Positions 27,021 through 36,669 of a stretch of 64,000 bases of DNA are shown one piece after another. Numbering within the stretch: the stretch's first letter is position 1; each line of letters starts with the position of its first letter. Source of the stretch: an uncultured Oscillospiraceae bacterium (GTDB lineage Bacteria > Bacillota > Clostridia > Oscillospirales > Ruminococcaceae); assembly GCA_904397845.1 (NCBI GenBank), contig CAJFOX010000011.1:1-64000 (forward strand), given 5' to 3'. Below the pieces are notes generated by a model. It was not told the DNA's origin. It did no database searches and worked only from the letters and a program-made list of their open reading frames with translations. A program made the position numbers and the translations under genes.

Positions 27021-28445
27021 TTATTTCGAAAGATCTTCGACATACAAAATACGCTCACCGGCTTCATTGGACGGCACAGCTTGTGGTTGCGGATTTTTTG
27101 CAGCCTCACGGGCTTCAAAAAACTTCATCGCAACCTGGGGGAATAGAGCGTAGCTCAGGACATCTTCTTCTTTCTCCATATGGTCTTTGATTTCTTCCCG
27201 ATATTTTTCCAGTTCAGGTTCCAGAAGATCCGCGGGACGGCAGGTGATGATTTCTTCATCCCCAATGGCTTTTTTCCGAACCTCCTCATTAACCGGGGCC
27301 GGAAGCTCGCCGTATTCCCCACGCAGCAGGCCCTTGGATTCTTTCGGGAACATTTTATAACGCTCGCCGGAAACAACATTTAAAACCGCTTGAGAACCAA
27401 CGATCTGGCTGGTCGGCGTAACCAATGGCGGATAGCCAAAATCTTTTCTAACTCGCGGAATCTCTGCCAGAACTTCATAATACTTGTCCTCTGCATTGGC
27501 CTGTTTCAACTGGGAGATCAGGTTAGACAACATACCGCCAGGAACCTGATACAGCAAAGTGTTGGTGTCTACACTCAGAACCTTCGGATCCAAAAAGCCT
27601 TCCGCCTTAAGCTTATTCGCCACTTTACGGAAATGGGCCGCCGCTTTGCTCAACTGCTCCAGATCCAGTCCCGTATCCCGTTCCGTTCCCTTTAAAGTCG
27701 CAACCAAAGACTCAGTGGCAGGCTGAGACGTACCATTTGCCAAAGGAGACAAAGCACAGTCCACAATGTCTACACCCGCAGTTGCGGCCATCAGATTGGT
27801 CATATCACCTGTGCCCGTAGTATTATGCGTATGCAGGTGAATTGGCACATCGATATTCTCTTTGAGTTTTTTTACAAGAGAATAGGCGTCATACGGCAAC
27901 AGCAGATTCGCCATATCCTTAATACAAATGACATCTGCCCCCATTTCCTGCAGCTTCACTGCAAGCTTTACGAAGTAGTCTTCATTATGGACAGGGCTTA
28001 CTGTATAACTGATTGCCGCTTCGCAGATGCCTCCATATTCCTTCGTGTATTTCATGGCAGCCGCCATATTTCTCGTGTCATTTAGAGCATCAAAAATGCG
28101 GACAACATCAATACCATTTTCAATGGATTTTTTGCAGAATTCCTCCACAACGTCATCTGCATAATGTTTATATCCCAAAATATTCTGTCCGCGTAACAGC
28201 ATTTGCAGTTTGGTTTTAGGCATTGCCTTGCGCAGTGCGCGCAAACGCTCCCACGGATCCTCATTCAGGAAGCGCATGCAAGCGTCAAAAGTAGCTCCGC
28301 CCCAACACTCCAAAGACCAATATCCCATGTTGTCCAACAATTCGCATGCAGGAAGCATATCCTCCAAACGCATACGGGTTGCGGCCTGGGACTGATGGGC
28401 GTCACGCAAAATCGTATCTGTAATTTTCAGCGGATTTTTCGCCAT
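27021..28445 (-). CDS. oadA: Oxaloacetate decarboxylase, alpha (carboxyltransferase) subunit
   Basis: A 474-residue DRE-TIM carboxyltransferase. It starts with ITDTILRDAHQSQAATRMR, the metal and biotin site of this family, and has the metal ligands HLHTHNT near residue 205 and the catalytic Lys in ICIKDMA near 178. The usual C-terminal biotin domain is absent; a separate biotin carrier is encoded two genes upstream. It moves CO2 from oxaloacetate (or a related 2-oxoacid) to biotin. AAGGAGGG precedes the ATG. Last gene of the operon. Confidence 0.94.
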   Translation of the reverse strand: MAKNPLKITDTILRDAHQSQAATRMRLEDMLPACELLDNMGYWSLECWGGATFDACMRFLNEDPWERLRALRKAMPKTKLQMLLRGQNILGYKHYADDVVEEFCKKSIENGIDVVRIFDALNDTRNMAAAMKYTKEYGGICEAAISYTVSPVHNEDYFVKLAVKLQEMGADVICIKDMANLLLPYDAYSLVKKLKENIDVPIHLHTHNTTGTGDMTNLMAATAGVDIVDCALSPLANGTSQPATESLVATLKGTERDTGLDLEQLSKAAAHFRKVANKLKAEGFLDPKVLSVDTNTLLYQVPGGMLSNLISQLKQANAEDKYYEVLAEIPRVRKDFGYPPLVTPTSQIVGSQAVLNVVSGERYKMFPKESKGLLRGEYGELPAPVNEEVRKKAIGDEEIITCRPADLLEPELEKYREEIKDHMEKEEDVLSYALFPQVAMKFFEAREAAKNPQPQAVPSNEAGERILYVEDLSK

Positions 28446-28457
28446 ACTATTCCCTCC

Positions 28458-29630
28458 TTATTTCGCGCCAAACAGCGCCATAAATACACCGGCAGCAATT
28501 GCGGAACCGATTACACCGGCAACATTAGGCCCCATAGCATGCATCAGCAGGAAGTTGCCGGGCTTTGCTTTCTGTCCCTCCACATTGGAAACACGGGCCG
28601 CCATTGGAACGGCGGAAACACCAGCAGAACCAATCAGAGGGTTGATCTTCTCTTTCACGAACAGGTTCATGAATTTGGCAAGAAGAACGCCGCCGGCAGT
28701 ACCAAAACCAAAGGCCACAATGCCCATGGCCAGAATCGCCAACGTTTTCAGGTTAAGAAAGTTCTCAGCAGTAGCCGTTGCACCAACGGAAATACCCAGC
28801 ATAACTGTCACAATGTTCATCAACTCATTCTGAACGGTTTTGCTCAGCCGCTCCACAACGCCGCATTCACGCATCAAATTTCCCAACATTAAAGAGCCAA
28901 CCAACGCACCGGCAGAAGGAACCAGAAGCGCCACAAAAACAGTAACTACGATGGGGAAAACGATTTTCTCAATCTTTTTCACAGAACGCAGCTGCTTCAT
29001 TTCGATTTCGCGCTCTTTTTTCGTCGTCAAAGCACGCATAATCGGCGGCTGAATGACCGGGACCAGGGCCATATAGGAATATGCTGCAACCGCAATTGGC
29101 CCCAACAATTCAGGGGCAAGACGGGTCGCGACATATATCGCGGTGGGACCATCGGCTCCGCCGATGATTCCAACAGACGCAGCTTCCGCTTCTGTAAACC
29201 CCATATACCGCATCCCAATGAAAGTAACAAAAATACCTAATTGAGCGGCGGCACCAAGCAGCAAGCTTTTGGGATTGGCAATCAGCGGCGCAAAGTCCGT
29301 CATAGCACCTACGCCAATAAAAATCAGGCAAGGATAAACGCCCAATTTGACGCCTAGATACAAAATATCGATCAAGCCTGCATTACCAGCCGCGATCTGA
29401 GCCCAATCCACATGACCGCCAGCAAAAAAATCCGCATGGTACATCTCCGCGCCTGGCAGATTAGTCAGCAGCATGCCGAAAGCAATCGGCAAAAGCAACA
29501 GCGGCTCAAACCCTTTTTTAATTGCTAAATACAGCAACACACAAGCAATTGCAATCATGATCAGAACTTTGGGATCCGAGCCAAGAAGATAGAAGCCGGT
29601 CTGGCGCAAAAAATCTAAAATTGCCTCCAC
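28458..29630 (-). CDS. oadB: Sodium-pumping decarboxylase, beta subunit
   Basis: A 390-residue polytopic membrane protein with about ten hydrophobic segments. It matches the beta subunit of Na+-transporting decarboxylases: [21 protein letters not shown], then [14 protein letters not shown], whose Asp (GADGPT) takes part in sodium translocation, and a second Asn/Ser-rich region near residue 330. It decarboxylates carboxybiotin while exporting Na+. The start is GTG at 29630, with AGAGGAG about 11 nt upstream. It is 12 bp before oadA. Confidence 0.95.
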   Translation of the reverse strand: MEAILDFLRQTGFYLLGSDPKVLIMIAIACVLLYLAIKKGFEPLLLLPIAFGMLLTNLPGAEMYHADFFAGGHVDWAQIAAGNAGLIDILYLGVKLGVYPCLIFIGVGAMTDFAPLIANPKSLLLGAAAQLGIFVTFIGMRYMGFTEAEAASVGIIGGADGPTAIYVATRLAPELLGPIAVAAYSYMALVPVIQPPIMRALTTKKEREIEMKQLRSVKKIEKIVFPIVVTVFVALLVPSAGALVGSLMLGNLMRECGVVERLSKTVQNELMNIVTVMLGISVGATATAENFLNLKTLAILAMGIVAFGFGTAGGVLLAKFMNLFVKEKINPLIGSAGVSAVPMAARVSNVEGQKAKPGNFLLMHAMGPNVAGVIGSAIAAGVFMALFGAK

Positions 29631-29664
29631 GCGTTTTCACACTCCTCTCAAAAATTAAAGGAAT

Positions 29665-30051
29665 TTAACCAATGGTTACAAGGAGTGCGCCGCTTTCGAC
29701 AGTAGAACCATTCTGAACATTCACGGAGGTGATCGTTCCGTCTTTGGGAGCCATGATCTCATTTTCCATCTTCATGGCTTCCAGAATCAGTAGAACCTGT
29801 CCTTTTTTTACAGCATCGCCAACTTTAACATTGACGTTCAAAATGTTGCCAGGCATCGGGCTAAGAATCTGCTCTCCGCCTGCGGGAGCAGCTGTAGCGG
29901 CAGGAGCGGCGGGGGCTTCTGCCGGAGCAGGAGCCGCTGCAGGGGCAGGCTGAGCCACGGGAGCTGACGGTTTAGAGGCTTCGGCCCCAGTCACTTCTTC
30001 CAAGGTAATTTCATAATCGGTTCCATTTACGTTTACGCGATACTTTTTCAT
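29665..30051 (-). CDS. Biotin carboxyl carrier subunit (OadC/MmdC type)
   Basis: A 128-residue protein in three parts: an N-terminal beta hairpin (MKKYRVNVNGTDYEITLEEV), a flexible Ala/Pro linker (residues 28-58), and a biotinyl domain with the attachment motif EAMKMEN, biotin on Lys94. It shuttles CO2 between the alpha and beta subunits. The free-standing carrier explains why OadA lacks a biotin domain. The same arrangement occurs in methylmalonyl-CoA decarboxylase and some OAD complexes. Confidence 0.94.
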   Translation of the reverse strand: MKKYRVNVNGTDYEITLEEVTGAEASKPSAPVAQPAPAAAPAPAEAPAAPAATAAPAGGEQILSPMPGNILNVNVKVGDAVKKGQVLLILEAMKMENEIMAPKDGTITSVNVQNGSTVESGALLVTIG

Positions 30052-30081
30052 AATTAATGACCTCTCCTCTGAATTGAGTTG

Positions 30082-30507
30082 TTAAATTTTTTGAACAGAA
30101 AGAATGCGAATTTTAGAAACATCCGCACCCATCTTTTCGGCGATTACGGCAGAGACAGCGGCAATAAACTCCTGTCGATTGGGGATAAATGTTCCGGCTG
30201 GCACAACAGGAACCGCGGTTGCCGGCTGTGTTGTTCTTCGAACAGAAAGAATGCGGATTTTTGAAATATCCGTACCCGCCTCTTCGGCAATTGCGGCGGA
30301 GACAGCGGCAATCAATTCCTGCCGGTTAGGAATAGGCGCTTCAGCTGATACGACAGGTGCAGCGGCCGGAGCAGCAACCGCCGGTTGTGTTGGATTTTGA
30401 TCAAATCTAGAGCAAATAGCGCTCATTAATTTGCAAATAATAATAATGCAAATCAAACCGGCAAAGACAGTAGCAAGACCCAAACCTAAAACAAAAAGAT
30501 TTGACAT
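30082..30507 (-). CDS. OadG-like gamma subunit with a duplicated C-terminal module
   Basis: A 141-residue protein. Residues about 4-30 form the single membrane helix and following basic-polar stretch of OAD gamma subunits (LGLATVFAGLICIIIICKL). The rest holds two copies of a 35-residue module, IPNRQELIAAVSAAIAEE and IPNRQEFIAAVSAVIAEK, each ending DxSKIRILSV. Gamma subunits normally carry one such tail, which assembles the complex. AAAGGAGG precedes the ATG at 30507. First gene of the operon. Confidence 0.85.
   Translation of the reverse strand: MSNLFVLGLGLATVFAGLICIIIICKLMSAICSRFDQNPTQPAVAAPAAAPVVSAEAPIPNRQELIAAVSAAIAEEAGTDISKIRILSVRRTTQPATAVPVVPAGTFIPNRQEFIAAVSAVIAEKMGADVSKIRILSVQKI
30095..30345 (-). 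repeat. Tandem internal duplication in the gamma-subunit gene
   Basis: Two copies of about 110 bp (30095-30205 and 30232-30345) share long identical blocks such as GAACAGAAAGAATGCG and GGCAGAGACAGCGGCAAT-like segments, with many synonymous differences. The duplication is therefore real and not recent. Confidence 0.8.
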
Positions 30508-30684
30508 TTTTCGTACCTCCTTTCCTCCACTATTGCTTCTTAAAAACATTTAATCTTTTCATTTTACAATGAAAAGGATCAAACCAAAATATGGAAACAC
30601 TCTCAAAATACAGGCATTTTTTGCAAAAATCCGCCATATTTCGTGGCAATTTGTCAATTTTTAAAAAATATCCAAATCAAATTT

Positions 30685-30713
30685 ATCATAGCATATTTTT
30701 AAAAATATTACAA
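30685..30713 (-). promoter_or_regulatory. Probable promoter of the oad operon
   Basis: On the minus strand TTGTAA (30713-30708), 17-bp spacer, TATGAT (30690-30685). This leaves a 5' leader of about 170 nt that is AT-rich and holds the inverted repeat CTTTTCATT/AATGAAAAG at 30556-30577. No known riboswitch was recognised in it. Confidence 0.6.
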
Positions 30714-30870
30714 TCTCTTTTTTTGATTAAAGAACATTGAATTGCCGACATTTCCTAATATTTTTAATTGTCAGCTGGATTTGTATTGGAAACGGTTTAT
30801 GCTAATAAGGCAAAATGCGGTTTCCGTATACCCCAAAAGGCCCTTTACCAACAAAGTTTTTTTCTTTTGC

Positions 30871-30908
30871 AAAAATAATGCTCTCAAGTTGAAACTTGAG
30901 AGCATTAT
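30871..30908 (-). terminator. Terminator of secDF
   Basis: 16-nt perfectly complementary arms (30875-30890 and 30893-30908), followed by Ts on the minus strand, 11 bp after the secF stop. The gap 30714-30870 shows no gene. Confidence 0.85.
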
Positions 30909-30919
30909 GGCGACAAAAA

Positions 30920-31843
30920 TTATGAAGCTTTTTTCGGCCGCGCACTTTTTCTTTCTTTCCATGACACCCACAACTCTGGCGCCAGGCAAACAGAAGAAAA
31001 GAATCCTGCGGTCACACCAACAATCATCGGAAATGCAAAAGAAAGAATGGAATCCAGCTGGTATACTACTGCCACAACACAAAGCGTGATCAACGCGATC
31101 ATGGTAGCAATCGTCGTCATCGTATTCCTCTTCAGCGTCTGGTTAATGCTGACATTAACCAATTGGTCCAAAGGAGTGGATCCGCCCAAAAGCCGTTTGT
31201 TTTCACGAACCCGATCATAAATAACAATCGTATTATTAATGGAATATCCTAAAATGGTCAAAGTTGCCGCGATGAAATTATCATTAAGCGGAATGCGTAA
31301 AAACAAAAATGCAGCAAATACCCAGATTACATCATGAACCAGCGCAATTACACACATGGCACCTGCAGGCCATCCACCGATCTTGCGGAAACGAAATGCA
31401 ATATAAATGACCATCAAAAGGGAGGCCAATGCAATAGCCACCAAGCACTTGGTAAAAAACTCCCTTCCCATCGTCGGATCAACATTATCCGTTTCCTCGA
31501 TCTTAATATTATTTTCCGGAAAATTTTCTTCCATAGCCTGTGTTAGCTGCTCATGCATTTCATTGGTCAGGCTACCAGAGCCCGCCACCGTGATCACAAC
31601 AGAATTAACGCCGCTGGACACATCCTGAGACTCCTGCACGCTTACATTACCGACGACGCTCTGTGCAACATCTTCTACTGCAGAAGAAGAAAGCTCTCCC
31701 GTATATGAATAGGTAATCATGGAACCGCCTTTAAACTGAATATCCATCGGAACCCCAAAAAGAATCGCCGTTCCCAAAATGACAACCATGCAAACTGCGG
31801 CAATGGAATAAAACCATTTGCTTTTTTTAACAAAATTGATCAT
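30920..31843 (-). CDS. secF: Protein translocase subunit SecF
   Basis: A 307-residue membrane protein with six membrane segments and one large periplasm-type loop. Family marks are FKGGSMITYSYTG after the first helix, YIAFRFRKIGGWPAG, and GYSINNTIVIYDRVREN near residue 205. With SecD it uses the proton or sodium gradient to pull exported proteins through SecYEG. CGGAGGTGA precedes the ATG; start and SecD stop overlap as TAATG. Confidence 0.96.
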   Translation of the reverse strand: MINFVKKSKWFYSIAAVCMVVILGTAILFGVPMDIQFKGGSMITYSYTGELSSSAVEDVAQSVVGNVSVQESQDVSSGVNSVVITVAGSGSLTNEMHEQLTQAMEENFPENNIKIEETDNVDPTMGREFFTKCLVAIALASLLMVIYIAFRFRKIGGWPAGAMCVIALVHDVIWVFAAFLFLRIPLNDNFIAATLTILGYSINNTIVIYDRVRENKRLLGGSTPLDQLVNVSINQTLKRNTMTTIATMIALITLCVVAVVYQLDSILSFAFPMIVGVTAGFFSSVCLAPELWVSWKERKSARPKKAS

Positions 31844-33234
31844 TATTTGTCACCTCCGTACAGCCATGCTTTGCGGAAGGGCTTGAACCTCGAAAGGGAT
31901 TTCAGCATCAGTCTGGAAGCGGTGACACCCATAATAAAGTTCATAATAATACCGACAAGCAATGTGTATCCGAACGAATAGATGTTACCGGCAGTGGAAG
32001 CTCCAAACGCAAAAAAGACAGGAGAGAGAAGTGTTGCAAAGATGCCGTCTGTTGGTCCAAATGCGCCCATCAAAATCACGGCGACAAAGATAACGGTAAT
32101 GTTCCCGTCAAAAATTGCGGAAAATCCGCGTTGATATCCCATATTCAAGGCGTTATCCAGGGACTTGCCCGCTTTGAGTTCTTCCTTGATTCTCTCGGCC
32201 GTAATGATATTTGCGTCAACACCAACGCCTAACGAAAGGATGATACCCGCTATACCGGGCAAAGTCAGCGTAAAGCTGGGGATCGTAGCGAAAAATCCGG
32301 TGATTGCCATAATGCTGCCTGTCAGCTGGCCTAATAACGCAATTGCCGCCACTACGCCAGGCAACCGGTAAAAAACAATAACAAAGATTGCAACTAAGGC
32401 AAATGCAATTGAACCAGCCAAGACCATCGCATCCTTTGCACCCATACCCAAAGTTGCTGAAATAGAACGGAAATTTTCAATTTCCAGTTTAAACGGCAAT
32501 GCACCGCCATTGATCTTATTGGCCAGATCCGTAGCGGATTCCAGAGTAAAGTTACCCGAGATACTCGCCGCGCCGTCGGTAATTTGCGTACTTACCGTCG
32601 GATAAGAAATTACTTCCTCATCCATCCAAATGGAAATCGGAGTATCTGTCCCGGCCAGGCGTCCGGTTGCTTCGGAAAAAGCGGTAACGCCGGACTCTTT
32701 CAGTTCCAATAAAACCACATATTGATTGTTTTCGTCCAAGCCGACCGACGCCTTTTCCACATCACTGCCGGTCAGAATGACCTTTTCCGCTGTGGTGCCG
32801 GTAGGTTTTCCTTCGCTGTCCACTTCATACCCCTCGCGGAAAGTCAGCAGCGCAGTCTCCCCCAGCTCGGCAACCGCCTTTTCCGGGTCAAAATCAGTTT
32901 CATCTTCCTTCCACGGGAAACGGACAATAACACGATTTTTATTCAAATCCGTGTATACCTCATAATCCGTGATATTCTGGTTGACCAGGCGCAGTTTGAT
33001 AATAGACTCTGCAGCCGCCATCTGCTCTTCTGTCGGGTCGATGTCCGCCGGTGCACAGAACGTAACGTCTACGCCGCCTCGGATATCAATTCCCCACCGG
33101 ATATCATCCGCGCCCTTAATTATCGTCTTTTCCACATCTCCATAATATGACGTGACTCCAAAAAAAGACAAATAAGTAAGGACTGCAATCAATACTACAA
33201 CGATGAAAAATACTGGTTTTCCAACTCGTTTCAT
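31843..33234 (-). CDS. secD: Protein translocase subunit SecD
   Basis: A 463-residue partner of SecF. The first helix is at residues 6-26, followed by GIDIRGGVDVTF, the P1 head domain with LTGSDVEKASV, and the C-terminal helices with GVDANIITAERIKEEL. ATG at 33234 is favoured because GGAGG lies 7 nt upstream; a TTG two codons earlier is unlikely. It is separate from secF rather than fused, as in many Clostridia. Confidence 0.96.
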   Translation of the reverse strand: MKRVGKPVFFIVVVLIAVLTYLSFFGVTSYYGDVEKTIIKGADDIRWGIDIRGGVDVTFCAPADIDPTEEQMAAAESIIKLRLVNQNITDYEVYTDLNKNRVIVRFPWKEDETDFDPEKAVAELGETALLTFREGYEVDSEGKPTGTTAEKVILTGSDVEKASVGLDENNQYVVLLELKESGVTAFSEATGRLAGTDTPISIWMDEEVISYPTVSTQITDGAASISGNFTLESATDLANKINGGALPFKLEIENFRSISATLGMGAKDAMVLAGSIAFALVAIFVIVFYRLPGVVAAIALLGQLTGSIMAITGFFATIPSFTLTLPGIAGIILSLGVGVDANIITAERIKEELKAGKSLDNALNMGYQRGFSAIFDGNITVIFVAVILMGAFGPTDGIFATLLSPVFFAFGASTAGNIYSFGYTLLVGIIMNFIMGVTASRLMLKSLSRFKPFRKAWLYGGDK

Positions 33235-33319
33235 GTGCAATCCTCCAATGTTCTTCTATGCCCGGTTTCACTCCAGGGATACAGTACACGCCCGTCCGAA
33301 ACTGGCATTCATGAAGTTG

Positions 33320-33348
33320 ATTATAGGTGAAAAACTGTTAAAAGTCAA
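33320..33348 (-). promoter_or_regulatory. SigA-type promoter of secDF
   Basis: On the minus strand TTGACT (33348-33343), 17-bp spacer, TATAAT (33325-33320), about 80 bp before secD. Confidence 0.8.
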
Positions 33349-33438
33349 CAAAGAATCTGGCCCTTCCTCAAAATCCATCTGGGCAGGCAAGCAAAGCAAA
33401 ACCCGTATCAAGGGGCCGTCCCGCTCCAAGCATGAGAA

Positions 33439-34869
33439 TCAAACGCTTAGCTGCACCTTTTCACCCAAAACCTCTTTATTTTTTTCCAAAATTGGCCCAA
33501 TCACATCACGGATGAATTCCTCGGTTTGTTCCACGCTGCGGCCCACATAATGAATCGGTTTCAGTACGCCTGCAATTTCCTCTTTTGTAATATGGAACGC
33601 AGGATCTGCACAAATACGGTCGATCATGTCGTTTTCCAAGCCCTCTTCTTTCACCCGCTTGGCGGCGGCCAATGCATGTACCCGCAGTTTTTCATGCAGC
33701 TGCTGACGGTCCCCACCTTTTTTCACCGCACTCATCATGATATTTTCTGTGGCCATAAAAGGCAACTCCCGCATGATCCGCTGCTCAATTACTTTTGGAT
33801 AAACTACCAGCCCGTCGCAAACATTAATCATGATATTCAAAATAGAGTCCACTGCCAAAAAGCCTTCTGCAATCGAAATTCTTTTATTGGCTGAATCATC
33901 TAGTGTGCGTTCAAACCACTGCGTCGCCGCGGTAAACGCCGGATTCAGCGTATCAACGATCACATAACGGGCCAGAGCACAAATCCGTTCACAACGCATG
34001 GGATTGCGCTTATAAGGCATAGCGGAAGAACCAATCTGATGCGCTTCAAAGGGTTCCTCCATCTCCTTGAAATTTTGCAGGATCCGCAGGTCGTTGGCGA
34101 ATTTGCTGGCGCTTTGTGCAATACCTCCCAGCGTATTCAGAACCTGTGCGTCCACCTTTCGGGAATAGGTCTGGCCGGATACAGGAACCACTTTATCAAA
34201 TCCCATGGACGCGGCGATAAGCTGATCCAACTTCTTAATTTTCTGCGAATCGCCGTCAAACAGTTCTACGAAACTGGCCTGCGTGCCGGTAGTTCCTTTG
34301 GAGCCCAACAGGCGGAAATTCTCTAACCGGTATTCTACCTCTTCCAGATCCATCAACAGCTCGTTTATCCACAAGGTAGCCCGTTTTCCCACTGTCGTCA
34401 GCTGGGCTGGCTGCAAATGGGTGTAAGCCAGCGCCGGCATATCTTTATACTGCAACGCAAAATCGGAAAGCAGCGCAATTACATTTAAAAGCTTTCTTTT
34501 GACCACTTTCATCGCTTCGCGCATGGTCACGATATCGGTATTGTCTCCTACATAACAGGAGGTTGCTCCCAAATGGATGATCCCTTTTGCCTTGGGACAC
34601 TGAACCCCGTAAGCATAAACGTGGCTCATCACATCATGGCGCACTTCTTTTTCCCGTGCTTCCGCCACTTCGTAATTGATGTCGTCTTTATGCGCTTCCA
34701 GCTCGGCGATCTGTTCATCGGTAATGTCCAGTCCCAATTCTTTTTCCGCTTTGGCCAACGCAATCCACAAGCGGCGCCAGGTTTTGAATTTAAACTCTGC
34801 GGAAAACAGAAACTGCATCTCCTTACTGGCATAACGAGTGCTGAAGGGACTTTCATAATTCGTCTTCAT
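33439..34869 (-). CDS. purB: Adenylosuccinate lyase
   Basis: A 476-residue member of the fumarase/aspartase superfamily. The signature loop GSSAMPYKRNPMRCE near residue 283, THLQPAQLTTVGKR near 160 and LGATSCYVGDNTD near 108 mark it as PurB. It acts twice in purine synthesis, splitting SAICAR to AICAR and adenylosuccinate to AMP, releasing fumarate. AICAR (ZMP) is also the ligand class sensed by the ZTP riboswitch upstream of pflB. GGAGGAATA precedes the ATG. Confidence 0.96.
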   Translation of the reverse strand: MKTNYESPFSTRYASKEMQFLFSAEFKFKTWRRLWIALAKAEKELGLDITDEQIAELEAHKDDINYEVAEAREKEVRHDVMSHVYAYGVQCPKAKGIIHLGATSCYVGDNTDIVTMREAMKVVKRKLLNVIALLSDFALQYKDMPALAYTHLQPAQLTTVGKRATLWINELLMDLEEVEYRLENFRLLGSKGTTGTQASFVELFDGDSQKIKKLDQLIAASMGFDKVVPVSGQTYSRKVDAQVLNTLGGIAQSASKFANDLRILQNFKEMEEPFEAHQIGSSAMPYKRNPMRCERICALARYVIVDTLNPAFTAATQWFERTLDDSANKRISIAEGFLAVDSILNIMINVCDGLVVYPKVIEQRIMRELPFMATENIMMSAVKKGGDRQQLHEKLRVHALAAAKRVKEEGLENDMIDRICADPAFHITKEEIAGVLKPIHYVGRSVEQTEEFIRDVIGPILEKNKEVLGEKVQLSV

Positions 34870-35018
34870 ACTCTATTCCTCCATTGATTCCTGCTGGTAG
34901 GCAGCCTTTTCTTTCCGGTTCCCCGGATAAAAAGCCCTTTCAGTAAAAAGGGCCAGCCGAGCCAGCCTCCTGTTTTTTGAGATTTTTTACCAAAAAAATC
35001 TCTGCAAATGATGTTGAC

Positions 35019-35048
35019 ATTATACCACAAATCCCGCCAATGTGGCAA
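35019..35048 (-). promoter_or_regulatory. Probable promoter of purB
   Basis: On the minus strand TTGCCA (35048-35043), 18-bp spacer, TATAAT (35024-35019). The 150-nt leader holds two short hairpins (around 34968-35000 and 34930-34955); no known riboswitch was recognised. Confidence 0.65.
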
Positions 35049-35158
35049 TGCTTATTTTGCCTTTCATAAATGGAGCGGCACAAGGAAATTTTAATAAGGC
35101 GGGCCTTTTCAAAAACGCATTTGTCCTGGCATCCGCACCTATTTAAAAAAAGGAGTTG

Positions 35159-36376
35159 ATGATCTTGGGAAAATGCAAAAAATTTTTTCACATACTTAGC
35201 GTTTCCCTTTTGAGCCTGACCATCCCTCTTTTCGGCGCCATCGGCTATTTTGATCATACATTGCCTGATCTTTACCGCGGAGGGGATCTTTCCTTGTTTT
35301 CTATCGCTTCTCAGCCTTATGTGCAGGCCGACGAACTGCCAACATCTGCGGCCGGCACCCAGGTGTCCAGCGCAAGATCCAATACTGAGATACGGAACCT
35401 AAAACTATTTGGTATTTTCCCCGTAAAGACTGTGACCGTTCAGCAGACCTCCACCGTCATGCTGGCACCCTGCGGCACTCCCTTTGGCATTAAAATGTTC
35501 ACTGACGGCGTACTGGTGGTTGGAATGAGCAATTTGGAAACGGACATGGGGTCTGCCAATCCGGCAAAGGATGCGGGTTTGGAAATCGGTGATATCCTAT
35601 GCACGCTGGACGGGCAGCAGGTGTATTCCAACGAAGATGTGTCCAGAATCATTTCTAATTCCGGCGGTAAGCAGATAGAATGCACCTATCGGCGGGATGG
35701 AGAATATAAAACCACCTTTTTAACACCGCTGCAGAGTCATGCCGGCACAACCTACCGCATCGGGATTTGGGTGCGGGATTCCACCGCCGGCATCGGAACG
35801 CTTACCTATTGTGATTTTTCCAACCAGACCTTTGCTGGACTGGGGCATGGCGTATGCGACGTGGATACCGGAGAACTGATGCCTTTAATGAGCGGAGAAA
35901 TCGTTGATGTCACCATCAACGATATTGTGAAAGGAAAACCGGGAACCCCTGGGGAACTGCGAGGGGTTTTTCATGAAGATACCCTTTTAGGAGAACTGAC
36001 AGCCAATCAGGAAACCGGTGTTTTCGGCAAATTATTTTTTGATTATACAAACCCTTACGAGCTTCCCATGGCTTTTCGCCAGGAGGTCAAAGAAGGGGCC
36101 GCCCAGATTCTGACAACAATTTCCGGCAATACGCCTCAGCTTTTTGACATCGTTATTGACAAGATTTCCTTTAGCCAAAATAACCCTACTAAAAATATGA
36201 TCATACGCATTACAGATCCTGTTCTTCTGGAGAAAACCGGAGGAATCATCCAAGGGATGAGCGGCAGCCCTATTATCCAGGACGGAAAGCTGGTCGGCGC
36301 AGTCACCCATGTCTTTGTAAACGATCCGACAAAGGGGTATGGAATTTTTGCAGAAAATATGTATTACAGCTCTTGA
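35159..36376 (+). CDS. spoIVB: SpoIVB-type serine peptidase (PDZ)
   Basis: A 405-residue secreted peptidase that, in Bacillus, is made in the forespore and triggers pro-SigmaK processing. It has an N-terminal membrane anchor (residues 9-30), a PDZ domain (about 105-185, PAKDAGLEIGDILCTLDGQQV), and an SA-clan protease domain with catalytic His in LGHGVCD and Ser in GMSGSPI. The start is uncertain: ATG at 35159 is only 3 nt from AGGAG, while TTG at 35165 has a better 9-nt spacing. Unlike in Bacillus, no spo0A follows. Confidence 0.92.
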   Translation: MILGKCKKFFHILSVSLLSLTIPLFGAIGYFDHTLPDLYRGGDLSLFSIASQPYVQADELPTSAAGTQVSSARSNTEIRNLKLFGIFPVKTVTVQQTSTVMLAPCGTPFGIKMFTDGVLVVGMSNLETDMGSANPAKDAGLEIGDILCTLDGQQVYSNEDVSRIISNSGGKQIECTYRRDGEYKTTFLTPLQSHAGTTYRIGIWVRDSTAGIGTLTYCDFSNQTFAGLGHGVCDVDTGELMPLMSGEIVDVTINDIVKGKPGTPGELRGVFHEDTLLGELTANQETGVFGKLFFDYTNPYELPMAFRQEVKEGAAQILTTISGNTPQLFDIVIDKISFSQNNPTKNMIIRITDPVLLEKTGGIIQGMSGSPIIQDGKLVGAVTHVFVNDPTKGYGIFAENMYYSS

Positions 36377-36634
36377 TTTTTCCTCGACTTCTTCCATGGA
36401 ATCGCCAAACAGACATGGCTTTTTCGACAATTTGGCATTGTTCAAGACGCATCCCGCAGTCACTGCGGACATATTCCTTCCTCGCGCAGGTCAATGGCAC
36501 CAAGGCCAATTTTCTCTCAAAGCAACGGCAGCCTATCATAAAAAACATTCTCCTTCTCTTCACTTTCGACAATTAATCTAATTTTTTCAATTCTTTTTTC
36601 CAGAAAATAATGAATTGTAACGATGATGCTCTGA
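36377..36634. other. Intergenic region after spoIVB
   Basis: About 260 bp with no convincing reading frame on either strand and no clear terminator for spoIVB. It becomes AT-rich toward the promoter at 36635. Confidence 0.6.
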
Positions 36635-36663
36635 TTGTGTAAAGTGTTAAAAAGTGCTATACT
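36635..36663 (+). promoter_or_regulatory. Promoter of the Kor operon
   Basis: TTGTGT (36635-36640), 17-bp spacer, TATACT (36658-36663), about 155 bp before the first gene. Confidence 0.65.
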
Positions 36664-36669
36664 ATAAAA

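Noticed and set aside
26896..27190. A plus-strand frame overlapping the 3' end of oadA
   Set aside because: It passes through the operon terminator and is the reverse frame of a strongly supported gene.
30095..30345. Assembly artefact causing the tandem copies in the gamma-subunit gene
   Set aside because: The copies differ at many synonymous sites and by a few residues, so they are a true, older duplication.
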